Source: Nitrospira sp. (GTDB taxonomy: Bacteria > Nitrospirota > Nitrospiria > Nitrospirales > Nitrospiraceae). Taken from it: a stretch of 64,000 bases of DNA. The translations under genes were made by a program, and so were the position numbers. Every line of letters begins with the position of its first letter. The first letter of the stretch is position 1. A model generated the notes under the pieces. It had not been told where the DNA came from. It saw only the letters and a list, made by a program, of their open reading frames with translations, and searched no databases. Location of the stretch: the NCBI GenBank assembly GCA_016715825.1, contig JADJXO010000009.1, positions 55,747 to 119,746 on the forward strand, given 5' to 3'. Shown here one piece after another: positions 33,548 to 42,350 of the stretch.

Positions 33548-35607
33548 ACGTTCCCAGACCGATCCAGTAAGCGTTCAAACTCCTCTTCGTTGAGAACTTG
33601 CACCCCTAATTTCATCGCCTGATCGCGCTTGGATCCAGGCTCGTCCCCTACCACCACGTAGGTTGTTTTTTTGCTGACACTGGATGATACGGTGCCGCCA
33701 AGTCGTTCGACGAGCGAGGCGGCCTCATTCCTCGTCATCCGCGTCAGGCCTCCGGTGAACACAAAGCTTCGTCCCGAGAAGGGTAGATCTGTTGGGCTGG
33801 AGGGGGGGGGGAGCCTGCTCTGGATCGAAAGACCAAGCTTCTGCAACTGATCGATGACTCGCCGGTTCGAGCTTTCTTGAAAGTAGGAAAATACGCTTGC
33901 CGAAATTTCCGGCCCAATTTCTCTAATCCTCTGAAGCCGATCCTGGTCAGCCGACATGATGGCTTCAAGCGAACCGAACTCCCGCGCAAGTACCTTGGCG
34001 ATATGTTGCCCGACTTGACGGATTCCAAGCCCCATCAAAAACCGGTCGAGAGGCATCGTCGTGCTCTGCGTAATGGCGTCGAGCAACAAGGTTGATGAAC
34101 GTTCGGCAAACCCTTCGAGCTGTAACAGTTGCCCTTGATCGAGTCGATACAGATCGGAGAGATCCTTGACGAGCCCTCGATCTACCAACTGCGCAACGGT
34201 CTTCTTGCCCAGGCCTTCGATGTTGAGTGCGGCTTTCGAAGCAAAATGTTCGATCGCACCCTTCAGTTGAGCCGGGCACGAGGCCTGGCCCGTACAGTAA
34301 TAATAGGCGCCTTCTCTGGCGACGGCAGAACCGCATATCGGGCAGGCGCTCGGCATCTGGAAGGGAGCCGATCTGGTTTCGTTGGGGAGGGGTATCCGCT
34401 CCGCGATCGCCGGGATCACGTCCCCGGCACGTTCGACCCGCACGGTGTCGCCGACCCGGATATCTTTTCTGGCGACCTCGTCGGCGTTGTGGAGGGTTGC
34501 GCGGCTGATGGTTACCCCCCCGACTTCAACCGGTTTTAAGAGCGCCAGGGGAGTGAGCGTCCCGGTTCGACCAACAGATATGGCGATATCCTGCACCTCG
34601 GTAATTTCTTTCCGTGGAGGAAATTTGAAGGCGAGAGCCCAACGAGGACTTCGGGATTTCATTCCCAACCGAGCCTGCCAGTCTCCACGGTTGACCTTCA
34701 CCACCACTCCGTCAATTTCGTAGGCCAGATTGTCACGTTGTTGCGCTGTGGCTCGATGGAACTCCAAGACTTGATGGATGGTGTCACATCGTCGTCTCAG
34801 GACTGGAACAGGGAGCCCCCACTGGGTCAATGCCTCAAGCTCGTCCCAGTGTGATTCTGGACGAGGCCCCACCGTTGCCGTCACTTCATAACACGTCAGA
34901 ACGAGCGGGCGAGAGGCGGTAATCTGGGAGTCGAGCTGCCGAAGTGAACCGGCGGCGGCATTGCGAGGATTGGCGAACGCATCCAGCCCGCGCTCCGTCA
35001 TGCGACGGTTGAGGGCGTGGAAGTCATCAAGGCGCATATAGACTTCTCCACGCACCGCCAGATGGTCCGGAGGTGTCTTGCCATGCAGGTGGAGCGGCAA
35101 TGAACGAATCGTCCGGAGATTAATGGTAATGTCCTCACCGATACTGCCGTCTCCACGAGTTGAACCACGAACAAAACGTCCATGATCATAGATCAGCTCA
35201 ACCGAGAGGCCATCGAATTTTGGCTCGACCGTGTACTCAATCTGGTTTGTTTGAAGCGCTCGTCTCATCCGCTGGTCAAAGACAAGCACTTCGTCGGGAT
35301 CCACGATGGAATCGAGACTCAACATCGGTTGTTCATGCCGAACCTTTCCGAGCTCGTCCAAAGGGGGCGCGCCGACGCGTTGAGTGGGAGAATCGAGTGT
35401 GATTAGTTCGGGGTATTTCTGCTCGAGTTCAACCAGTTCACGAAACAGCCGGTCGTATTCGCCATCGGAAATCTCCGGCTGGTCCTTGACGTAGTAGAGG
35501 TAGTCATGATGCCCGATTTGAGCCTTGAGGGCTGTGAGTCGATCTTGGTCAGTTGTCGAGATTTCAGGAGTCGAGGATGAGTCTGGGTACAGTGAATCCT
35601 GTCGCAT
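33544..35607 (-). CDS. ligA: NAD-dependent DNA ligase
   Basis: The essential replicative ligase, 687 residues. The Ia domain (HDYLYYVKDQPEISDGEYD) is followed by the adenylation domain with AMP-accepting Lys130 in EPKFDGLSVEL. The OB domain, a four-Cys zinc finger (CPICG ... YYCTGQASCPAQ), helix-hairpin-helix repeats and a C-terminal BRCT domain (FSGRSFVFTGGLTRMTRNEA) complete the usual architecture. It seals nicks using NAD+. The ATG at 35607 with AAGGA seven bases upstream is chosen over a TTG at 35655; the first ~20 residues are a non-conserved extension. It is divergent from the LysM gene. Confidence 0.96.
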   Translation of the reverse strand: MRQDSLYPDSSSTPEISTTDQDRLTALKAQIGHHDYLYYVKDQPEISDGEYDRLFRELVELEQKYPELITLDSPTQRVGAPPLDELGKVRHEQPMLSLDSIVDPDEVLVFDQRMRRALQTNQIEYTVEPKFDGLSVELIYDHGRFVRGSTRGDGSIGEDITINLRTIRSLPLHLHGKTPPDHLAVRGEVYMRLDDFHALNRRMTERGLDAFANPRNAAAGSLRQLDSQITASRPLVLTCYEVTATVGPRPESHWDELEALTQWGLPVPVLRRRCDTIHQVLEFHRATAQQRDNLAYEIDGVVVKVNRGDWQARLGMKSRSPRWALAFKFPPRKEITEVQDIAISVGRTGTLTPLALLKPVEVGGVTISRATLHNADEVARKDIRVGDTVRVERAGDVIPAIAERIPLPNETRSAPFQMPSACPICGSAVAREGAYYYCTGQASCPAQLKGAIEHFASKAALNIEGLGKKTVAQLVDRGLVKDLSDLYRLDQGQLLQLEGFAERSSTLLLDAITQSTTMPLDRFLMGLGIRQVGQHIAKVLAREFGSLEAIMSADQDRLQRIREIGPEISASVFSYFQESSNRRVIDQLQKLGLSIQSRLPPPSSPTDLPFSGRSFVFTGGLTRMTRNEAASLVERLGGTVSSSVSKKTTYVVVGDEPGSKRDQAMKLGVQVLNEEEFERLLDRSGNV

Positions 35608-35754
35608 CGCCGTCCTTAAGAATGAGGAACCTGGGAGATCATCTTTTAGATGCAATGGCAGTCAGTGTCGGGCATGGGTCGGGAGAGAGGCGTGAACGAA
35701 CGCGACAGTAGCATAGGTGGCGGAGCCGGTCAAACCAAAGGACCATCATGTACT

Positions 35755-35783
35755 TTGACTTTAGCATCGATGGTCACTATTCT
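35755..35783 (+). promoter_or_regulatory. Probable promoter of the LysM-trp gene cluster
   Basis: TTGACT (35755-35760) and TATTCT (35778-35783) are spaced by 17 bp, about 50 bp before the LysM ATG. Because trpE begins 10 bp after the LysM gene, this promoter could also serve trp. No leader peptide with tandem Trp codons or attenuator hairpin is visible before trpE. Confidence 0.45.
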
Positions 35784-35833
35784 AGGATGCTATTTGTCCG
35801 TGGAAAATGGGCAAAAGGTAAAGAGGAGGATCT

Positions 35834-36451
35834 ATGCAGAAGGATGAACGCTCAGTGCGTAATCTGGCGAGAATGTTCGCTCTCCTAATTGCCACACTGT
35901 GCAGCGGGTCGTTGCTGAGTGGGTGTGTGGTATTGGAAGAAAAGTATAATGCCGAGAAAGCGCGGAGCTTGAATTTTCAACGTCTTTTGGCGCAGGAAGA
36001 AAAACGAACGGCTGAATTGGATAGTGACGTCAGGCGCGCGAAGGCCGAACTCGCAGAATACGAGGCGAGGAATCGGGAATTATCTTCCCAAGTGCAGATG
36101 GCACGCGAACAGATGGGCCGTCTCCAGGAAGAGGCAGAGGCGATTCGCGAAGCGACGGTGCTCGAACGAAAAGCCTTGGAGGATATGCAGCGGAAAGGCC
36201 AATCCCCCACCGTCAAGAAGAAGAAAACCGGAATGCGTAAACCTGCTTCGAGTGAGTTGGATGGGAAGCGTCAGGTCTATGATGATCTGTCGATCAGTGC
36301 CGACACAAAGGTGCATGTGGTGAAGCCGGGTGAGACCTTGTTCGGCATTAGTCGGCGGTATGGCATAGAGATGGGGACGTTGAAACAGATCAACAAACTT
36401 CCGGATGACATCATTGAAGTCGGCCAAAAACTCCTTCTGGTAGACGAGTAG
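35834..36451 (+). CDS. LysM-domain lipoprotein with coiled coil
   Basis: A 205-residue lipoprotein. The lipobox LLSGC gives a lipidated Cys near residue 31. A long charged coiled coil spans ~35-118 (QEEKRTAELDSDVRRAKAEL ... REQMGRLQEEAEAI), then a basic linker (VKKKKTG). The C-terminal LysM domain is VHVVKPGETLFGISRRYGIE ending in VGQKLLLVDE and binds peptidoglycan. The product should tether the outer membrane to the cell wall or position a partner there. GAGGAGG six bases before ATG 35834 supports the start. trpE begins only 10 bp downstream, so this envelope gene appears co-transcribed with tryptophan synthesis, an odd combination that may simply reflect transcriptional convenience. Confidence 0.85.
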   Translation: MQKDERSVRNLARMFALLIATLCSGSLLSGCVVLEEKYNAEKARSLNFQRLLAQEEKRTAELDSDVRRAKAELAEYEARNRELSSQVQMAREQMGRLQEEAEAIREATVLERKALEDMQRKGQSPTVKKKKTGMRKPASSELDGKRQVYDDLSISADTKVHVVKPGETLFGISRRYGIEMGTLKQINKLPDDIIEVGQKLLLVDE

Positions 36452-36461
36452 CTGGAAAGAC

Positions 36462-37961
36462 ATGCGGCGGTCTGAGACGTATTCGCTCAACCTGGATGAG
36501 TTCCGCTCCTATGCCACGCAGGGAAACCTGATCCCGCTGTTCCGTGAAATCCTGGCGGATCATGACACGCCGGTCTCAGCATTCGCAAAGATCGACCATG
36601 GCCCGTCGGCCTACTTGCTGGAAAGCATCCAGGGCGGGGAAAAATGGGCGAGATATTCCTTTCTTGGAAGCGGGTCTCCGCTGGTCATCTATGAAGATCG
36701 TGGAGACCTGTGTGTGAAGAAGGGGGCGCACCGCCGACGCATCCCGAGCCGAGGAGCGCCGCTCGATCGCCTGCGGGAGCTCATGGAGGCCTATCGGCCT
36801 GTGACGGTTCCGAATCTTCCTCGCTTCATCGGTGGAGCCGTTGGCTACCTTGGGTATGATGTTGTGAAGACGTTCGAGGAGCTCCCGTCCAGCCGAAAAG
36901 AGCATCTTGATCTTCCGGACTTTGCATTTCTGTTGACCGAAACCTTGTTGATCTTCGACAACGTGTCGCAAAAGATCAAGGTCGTGGCCAATGCGCATGT
37001 CAAATCTACCTCCGAGCGAGATGTGCGTGCAGCGTACCGGCAAGCGACGGGGCGAATCGAGGCCATGATCGACAGGCTGCGCCGGCCCCTGAAGCGCCAG
37101 AAGCCGAAGCGCCGACGATCTCCGCTTCGATTCACGGCCAATATGAGCAAGGCTGACTTTGAGAAGATGGTGGCTCGTGCTCAGGAATACATCAAGGCCG
37201 GCGATATCTTTCAGTGCGTGCTATCGCAACGGTGGGAAACCAGTCTCCAGGCTCCGCCGTTCCAGCTCTACAGAGCCCTTCGTGTCGTAAATCCCTCGCC
37301 CTACATGTACTACTTGCGTATCGCAGGAGTCGAACTGGTCGGCTCATCTCCTGAAATCCTTGTCCGATGCGAAGATGGGTCGGCATCGGTGCGTCCTATT
37401 GCTGGGACCAGGCGTCGGGGGGCGACGATGGAAGAAGATGCGGAGCTGGAGCGCCGACTGCTGGCCGACACCAAGGAACGAGCGGAACATATCATGCTGG
37501 TGGACCTTGGCCGCAATGATATCGGTCGTGTCGCTGAACGGGGATCGGTTCGTGTCGAGTCATTGATGAATGTCGAGCGGTACTCGCATGTCATGCACAT
37601 CGTGTCGAATGTCACAGGCACCCTGGGTAGGGGCAAGACAGCGTATGACGTGTTGAAGGCCTGCTTTCCTGCCGGAACCGTGTCAGGGGCACCGAAGATC
37701 AGAGCCATGGAAATCATCGAAGAGCTTGAGCCGACGAAGCGTGGGCCCTATGCCGGCGCGGTGGGGTACCTCAGTTTTTCGGGAAATATGGACATGTGTA
37801 TCAATATCCGAACGGTCGTCGTGTCCCGACATCGGGCGTTTATCCAGGCCGGTGCCGGGATCGTGGCCGACTCCAACCCAGAGCACGAGTACGAAGAGAC
37901 CTGTAATAAGTCCCGCGCAATGATGAAGGCCATTGAGTTGGCGGAACAGGGGCTCGAGTAG
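36462..37961 (+). CDS. trpE: Anthranilate synthase component I
   Basis: First enzyme of tryptophan synthesis, 499 residues: chorismate plus ammonia or glutamine to anthranilate, with TrpG. The N-terminal part has SAYLLESIQGGEKWARYSFL, whose LLES is the feedback-inhibitor (Trp) site. The catalytic chorismate-binding domain includes GDIFQCVLSQRWE, PSPYMYYL, PIAGTRRRG, DLGRNDIGRV and PAGTVSGAPKIRAMEIIEEL. The full-length protein has no internal fusion to trpG, which follows after 77 bp. ATG 36462 has GGAAAG upstream. First of seven trp genes in the order E-G-D-C-F-B-A. Confidence 0.97.
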   Translation: MRRSETYSLNLDEFRSYATQGNLIPLFREILADHDTPVSAFAKIDHGPSAYLLESIQGGEKWARYSFLGSGSPLVIYEDRGDLCVKKGAHRRRIPSRGAPLDRLRELMEAYRPVTVPNLPRFIGGAVGYLGYDVVKTFEELPSSRKEHLDLPDFAFLLTETLLIFDNVSQKIKVVANAHVKSTSERDVRAAYRQATGRIEAMIDRLRRPLKRQKPKRRRSPLRFTANMSKADFEKMVARAQEYIKAGDIFQCVLSQRWETSLQAPPFQLYRALRVVNPSPYMYYLRIAGVELVGSSPEILVRCEDGSASVRPIAGTRRRGATMEEDAELERRLLADTKERAEHIMLVDLGRNDIGRVAERGSVRVESLMNVERYSHVMHIVSNVTGTLGRGKTAYDVLKACFPAGTVSGAPKIRAMEIIEELEPTKRGPYAGAVGYLSFSGNMDMCINIRTVVVSRHRAFIQAGAGIVADSNPEHEYEETCNKSRAMMKAIELAEQGLE

Positions 37962-38038
37962 GGTTCGTATGCCACAGGTAGGAGATCGATCAATCGCGCG
38001 TTCTTCTCGACGAACATCCACAAGGTATCGGTATCCCC

Positions 38039-38602
38039 ATGCTACTCGTCATCGATAACTACGATTCCTTCACCTATAATTTGGTGCAATATCTTGGGGA
38101 GTTGGGCGAGGATGTGCAGGTCTACCGTAACGATAAGATCACGATGGATCAGATTGAGGAGTTGCGTCCGAGTCGAATCGTGATCTCTCCTGGGCCATGT
38201 ACGCCCAAGGAGGCCGGCATTTCTGTCGAGGCCATCCGTCGATTTGGTGGGAAGATACCCATCCTTGGCGTCTGTTTAGGACACCAGTCGATGGCCGTTG
38301 CGTTTGGAGGAGAGGTGATCCGAGCGCAGCGCTTGATGCATGGGAAGACATCGCAGATCACACACGACGGCAAGACCATCTTTCGATCCTTGCCCAATCC
38401 GTTTGAGGCCACGCGCTATCACTCTCTGATTGTGAATCGAGTCAACCTTCCCGATTGTTTGGAGATCTCCGCTGAGACCGCCGAAGGTGAGATCATGGGG
38501 CTTCGACATACAACGCTCTGTGTCGAGGGGGTTCAATTTCATCCGGAATCGATTCTGACGACTGCCGGGAAGGATTTGCTCCGCAACTACTTGAAGCTTT
38601 AA
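38039..38602 (+). CDS. trpG: Anthranilate synthase glutamine amidotransferase component
   Basis: A class I glutamine amidotransferase of 187 residues that supplies ammonia to TrpE. LLVIDNYDSFTYNLVQYLGE opens the protein; the nucleophile elbow GVCLGHQSMA contains Cys79; the His-Glu of the triad is in VQFHPESILT. GPCTPKEAGIS lies in the oxyanion region. In many bacteria a TrpG/PabA of this kind also serves p-aminobenzoate synthesis, which cannot be excluded. The ribosome-binding site before ATG 38039 is weak (AAGG 14 bases away), suggesting either coupling to trpE or lower translation. trpD follows after 22 bp. Confidence 0.95.
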   Translation: MLLVIDNYDSFTYNLVQYLGELGEDVQVYRNDKITMDQIEELRPSRIVISPGPCTPKEAGISVEAIRRFGGKIPILGVCLGHQSMAVAFGGEVIRAQRLMHGKTSQITHDGKTIFRSLPNPFEATRYHSLIVNRVNLPDCLEISAETAEGEIMGLRHTTLCVEGVQFHPESILTTAGKDLLRNYLKL

Positions 38603-38624
38603 ATGGCGCCATCCTCGTTCGACC

Positions 38625-39641
38625 ATGATTAAAGACGCACTCGCAAAGCTCGCCGACAGAACGGATCTTACCGTACAAGAGGCTGAAACCGTCATGCTCG
38701 AGATCATGGACGGAGTGGCGACCTCATCACAGGTGGCGGCCTATCTCATGGGACTCAGGCAGAAAGAAGAATCTGTTTCCGAGATCGTCGGTTCAGTCAA
38801 CGCGATGCGATCCCGAGCCACGAAGATCAGAGTCGGCTCGTCGGTCGTGGTGGATACCTGCGGAACCGGTGGCGATGGGGCCAATACGTTCAACATTTCC
38901 ACGGCTGCGGCATTTGTGGTGGCCGGCGCGGGCATCACGGTGGCGAAGCATGGTAATCGCTCGGTTTCGTCCAGATCCGGCAGCGCCGATGTGCTGAGTG
39001 TCCTCGGAGTCAAGATCGACTTGGAGCCGGAACGCGTTGCGGATTGCATCGACGAAGTCGGCATTGGGTTCTTATATGCACCGCTCTACCACGGCGCGAT
39101 GAAACAATGTGCCGGGGTTCGGCAAGAGATGGGGATTCGGACTATTTTGAACGTGCTGGGCCCGTTGGCGAATCCGGCTAGTGCTACCCATCAAGTATTG
39201 GGAGTCTATGATTCGAAATGGACAGACATTCTTGGGCGGGTCTTGTTGGAGCTCGGGTCACAGCATTGTTTCGTCATTCATGGGATGGATGGTCTGGATG
39301 AAATCACCCTGTCGGATCGAACCAGAGTTTCAGAGGGGAAAAGTGGAGTGGTGACGAGTTATTTTATTGCCCCGGAGGAGTTCGATTTGCCGCGCGTCTC
39401 GAAAAAAGAGTTTGCAGGTGGCACGTCGGAGGACAATGCGCATATCATCCAGGACATTGTGCAGGGTCGGAAAGGCCCGAAACGAGACATGGTGTGTTTG
39501 AATGCCGCTCCGGCCATGGTGGTGGGACAAAAGGCAAAAACACTCAAGGAAGGGTTCCTTCTCGCCCAACGTACCATCGATGCAGGAGCTGCGGCCGAGA
39601 AACTGGAACGACTCATTGCGTTTACGACGAAGCACGGCTAA
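38625..39641 (+). CDS. trpD: Anthranilate phosphoribosyltransferase
   Basis: A 338-residue enzyme that joins PRPP and anthranilate to give phosphoribosylanthranilate. The PRPP loop CGTGGDGANTFNIST and AKHGNRSVSSRSGSADVLS are the family signatures; GIGFLYAPLYHGAMK and RTILNVLGPLANPAS follow. DEITLSD is the acidic metal-binding segment. The length is typical. It lies 22 bp after trpG and 3 bp before trpC, so it is part of the same transcript. It is monofunctional and not fused to TrpG as in enterobacteria. Confidence 0.96.
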   Translation: MIKDALAKLADRTDLTVQEAETVMLEIMDGVATSSQVAAYLMGLRQKEESVSEIVGSVNAMRSRATKIRVGSSVVVDTCGTGGDGANTFNISTAAAFVVAGAGITVAKHGNRSVSSRSGSADVLSVLGVKIDLEPERVADCIDEVGIGFLYAPLYHGAMKQCAGVRQEMGIRTILNVLGPLANPASATHQVLGVYDSKWTDILGRVLLELGSQHCFVIHGMDGLDEITLSDRTRVSEGKSGVVTSYFIAPEEFDLPRVSKKEFAGGTSEDNAHIIQDIVQGRKGPKRDMVCLNAAPAMVVGQKAKTLKEGFLLAQRTIDAGAAAEKLERLIAFTTKHG

Positions 39642-39644
39642 CTC

Positions 39645-40472
39645 ATGATCCTGGATCGTATCCTCGAACATAAGAAGGCGGAACTGAGGCATAAGCAGAG
39701 CCGTTCGTACCTGGCGGATCTCAAAGCGGCGATTCGAGACGTGCCACCGACGCTTGGCTTTGCCGTCAGGTTAGATGCAACCAAGCCTCTCGCTAGCCCC
39801 GCCTTGATTGCCGAGGTGAAGAAAGCCTCGCCAAGTCTAGGGCTTTTACGTCCTGAATTTGAAGAGGCGTTTGATTATCTCGGATTTGCTCGGACCTATC
39901 ATGAACAAGGGGCATCAGCTGTTTCGGTGTTGACCGACAAGGATTTCTTCCAAGGAGATCTCCAATATCTGAAAGCCATTAAGCGTGCGATACCGATTCC
40001 TGCCCTCAATAAAGAGTTCATGGTCGACGATGTGCAGTTTTATGAAGCGCGTGCGCATGGTGCCGATGCGATCTTGCTCATCGTGGCTGCATTGGAACGG
40101 CGCCAGTTGATGGATTTTTATGCGTTAGCCACTGAACTTGGAATGGATAGCCTCTTCGAAACCCATCACGAGCGAGAGTTGGATACGGTCTTGGAGTGGA
40201 TTCCTACCGCGAGAATGATTGGGATCAATAACCGTGATCTCAAGACCTTCACGACCGACCTCAACGTGACCTTTCGACTGGCAAACCGAATTCCTCCGGA
40301 CAAGCTGATCATCAGTGAAAGTGGGATTCATACACGGAATGATGTGGTGAAGCTGAACGAGGCCGGTATTCATGCCATGTTGATCGGAGAGTCCCTCATT
40401 CGCGCTGAACACACATCCGATAAGGTCCGGGAGTTGCTTGGGATCGGACCGAACAGCGCACGGTCTGCCTAG
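39645..40472 (+). CDS. trpC: Indole-3-glycerol-phosphate synthase
   Basis: A 275-residue (beta/alpha)8 enzyme forming the indole ring by decarboxylative cyclisation of CdRP. PALIAEVKKASPSLGLLR is the substrate-binding loop with the catalytic Lys; ALNKEFMVDDVQ contains a further conserved Lys; MIGINNRDLKTF and ISESGIH are the other family motifs. It is separate from TrpF, unlike the E. coli fusion. It starts 3 bp after the trpD stop and ends 10 bp before the TrpF start. Confidence 0.96.
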   Translation: MILDRILEHKKAELRHKQSRSYLADLKAAIRDVPPTLGFAVRLDATKPLASPALIAEVKKASPSLGLLRPEFEEAFDYLGFARTYHEQGASAVSVLTDKDFFQGDLQYLKAIKRAIPIPALNKEFMVDDVQFYEARAHGADAILLIVAALERRQLMDFYALATELGMDSLFETHHERELDTVLEWIPTARMIGINNRDLKTFTTDLNVTFRLANRIPPDKLIISESGIHTRNDVVKLNEAGIHAMLIGESLIRAEHTSDKVRELLGIGPNSARSA

Positions 40473-40482
40473 CCCAGTCACG

Positions 40483-41109
40483 ATGAAAGTCAAGATCTGC
40501 GGGATTACCAATAGGGAGGACGCAGAGGTTGCAGCACAGGCAGGCGCTGATGCGCTGGGCTTTGTCATGTACCGGAAAAGCCCGCGATTCGTGGAGCCTG
40601 CGGTGGCGAGAGCCATTGTCGCCGGACTTCCGCCGTTCGTACTGCCGATCGGTGTGTTTGTGAATGAAGAGTCTGCCAAGGTCAGGGGGCTTATGGATGA
40701 ATGTGGGTTTGCGTTGGCTCAGCTGCATGGCGATGAATCAGCTCTGTATTGTCAGAGCCTCGGTCGCCCCGCATTGAAGGCCATACGCCTGAAGGATCGC
40801 GGGACGTTTCTTGCGCTGGGTGAGTTCCAAGGGAGGGCGAATATCCGAGGATTTCTCATCGACGCCTTTTCAGATCAGGCCTATGGTGGGACAGGGCAGA
40901 CGGTCGATTGGACCTTGGCGCAGGAAGCCGCTCGCTCGGCGCCCATCATCTTGGCCGGTGGACTCACTCCAGTTAATGTGGCCGACGCGATTACCCATGT
41001 GCGCCCCTATGGGGTTGATGTGAGCAGTGGCGTGGAACAGAGCCCCGGCAAGAAAGATCCAGACAAAGTCAAAGCCTTCATTCAATCGGTACGCCTTGTG
41101 TCTATCTGA
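40483..41109 (+). CDS. trpF: Phosphoribosylanthranilate isomerase
   Basis: A 208-residue monofunctional TrpF catalysing the Amadori rearrangement of PRA to CdRP. MKVKICGIT contains the catalytic Cys in its usual place; the second catalytic residue is in FLIDAFSDQAYGGTGQTVDW; the phosphate-binding strands are ILAGGLTPVNV and VDVSSGVEQSPGKKD. The ATG at 40483 is chosen: a frame open from TTG 40438 would overlap trpC by 35 bp and adds non-conserved residues. About 47 bp separate it from trpB. Confidence 0.96.
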   Translation: MKVKICGITNREDAEVAAQAGADALGFVMYRKSPRFVEPAVARAIVAGLPPFVLPIGVFVNEESAKVRGLMDECGFALAQLHGDESALYCQSLGRPALKAIRLKDRGTFLALGEFQGRANIRGFLIDAFSDQAYGGTGQTVDWTLAQEAARSAPIILAGGLTPVNVADAITHVRPYGVDVSSGVEQSPGKKDPDKVKAFIQSVRLVSI

Positions 41110-41156
41110 TCGCCGCGGATATACTGCCAACCCGTTATTGAGGAGAGCTTGATCCC

Positions 41157-42350
41157 ATGTCGATGCTTCCAGATAGTCATGGCCGGTTCGGACCGTATGG
41201 TGGCCGGTATGTACCGGAAACCCTCATGCCGGCGCTCTTGGAATTGGAAGAAGAATATGCCAAAGCCAAGAAAGACCGCCGGTTTCAGACCGATCTCGCT
41301 TATTACCTCAAACAGTACGTGGGACGTCCGACCAGTCTCTACAGTGCCGATCGACTCACGAAAAAACTGGGCGGCGCCAAGATTTACCTGAAACGTGAAG
41401 ACCTCTGCCATACCGGTGCGCACAAGATCAACAATGCCATCGGGCAAGTGTTGCTGGCCATGCGCATGAAGAAGCGGCGCATCATTGCTGAGACCGGAGC
41501 CGGTCAGCACGGTGTGGCAACTGCCACGGCGGCCGCGTTGTTCGGACTGGAATGCGAAATCTATATGGGCACAGAAGACATGCAGCGGCAGGCGTTGAAT
41601 GTCTTCCGCATGCGGTTACTCGGTGCAAAAGTGACCGGAGTTGATGCCGGCAGTCGTACATTGAAAGATGCCATCAGTGAAGCGATGCGGGATTGGACGA
41701 CCAATGTCCGCACGACCCATTACATCCTGGGTTCGGTGCTTGGGGCCCACCCCTATCCCATGATGATCCGTGACTTTCAGGCGATCATTGGAAAGGAAGC
41801 GCGAAAACAGATTCTTGCCGCGGAGGGCAAGTTGCCGAATTATCTGGTGGCCTGTGTTGGAGGCGGGAGTAATTCGATCGGGCTGTTCCATGCGTTTCTG
41901 GAGGATCGCAAGGTCAAGATGGTTGGGGTCGAAGCCGGAGGGAGCGGGATTGAGAACGGCAAACATGCCGCGCGGTTTTCCGGTGGGAAACCAGGGGTCT
42001 TGCAAGGCACCATGACGTATCTGCTGCAGGACGAGAACGGGCAGATCAATTTGACCCATTCCGTCTCAGCAGGCTTGGACTATGCCGCGGTCGGTCCGGA
42101 ACACAGTCTCTATCACGATCAAGGCCGCATCGAGTACACCTACGCGACAGATGGTGAAGCGCTGGCTGCCTTTGATCTCCTGGCGCATGAAGAGGGCATC
42201 GTGCCGGCGTTGGAAAGCGCACATGCCATTGCAGAAGTCGTCAAGTTAGCGCCAAGGCTCAAGAAGTCGCAGCTCATCATTGCCAACCTCTCCGGTCGTG
42301 GGGACAAAGATGTGCAACAGGTGGCTAAGATGCGGGGGGTGGAGTTATGA
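41157..42350 (+). CDS. trpB: Tryptophan synthase beta chain
   Basis: A 397-residue PLP enzyme condensing indole and serine to tryptophan. KREDLCHTGAHKINN contains the PLP lysine (Lys90); AETGAGQHGVATATAAALFG and VACVGGGSNSIGLFHAF (phosphate loop) follow; HSVSAGLDYAAVGPEHS and LSGRGDKDV complete the TrpB1 signature. It is the canonical partner of TrpA rather than the stand-alone TrpB2 type. GAGGAG lies 11 bases before the ATG; a second ATG two codons later is also possible. It overlaps trpA by 4 bp (ATGA 42347-42350), as is common for the synthase pair. Confidence 0.97.
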   Translation: MSMLPDSHGRFGPYGGRYVPETLMPALLELEEEYAKAKKDRRFQTDLAYYLKQYVGRPTSLYSADRLTKKLGGAKIYLKREDLCHTGAHKINNAIGQVLLAMRMKKRRIIAETGAGQHGVATATAAALFGLECEIYMGTEDMQRQALNVFRMRLLGAKVTGVDAGSRTLKDAISEAMRDWTTNVRTTHYILGSVLGAHPYPMMIRDFQAIIGKEARKQILAAEGKLPNYLVACVGGGSNSIGLFHAFLEDRKVKMVGVEAGGSGIENGKHAARFSGGKPGVLQGTMTYLLQDENGQINLTHSVSAGLDYAAVGPEHSLYHDQGRIEYTYATDGEALAAFDLLAHEEGIVPALESAHAIAEVVKLAPRLKKSQLIIANLSGRGDKDVQQVAKMRGVEL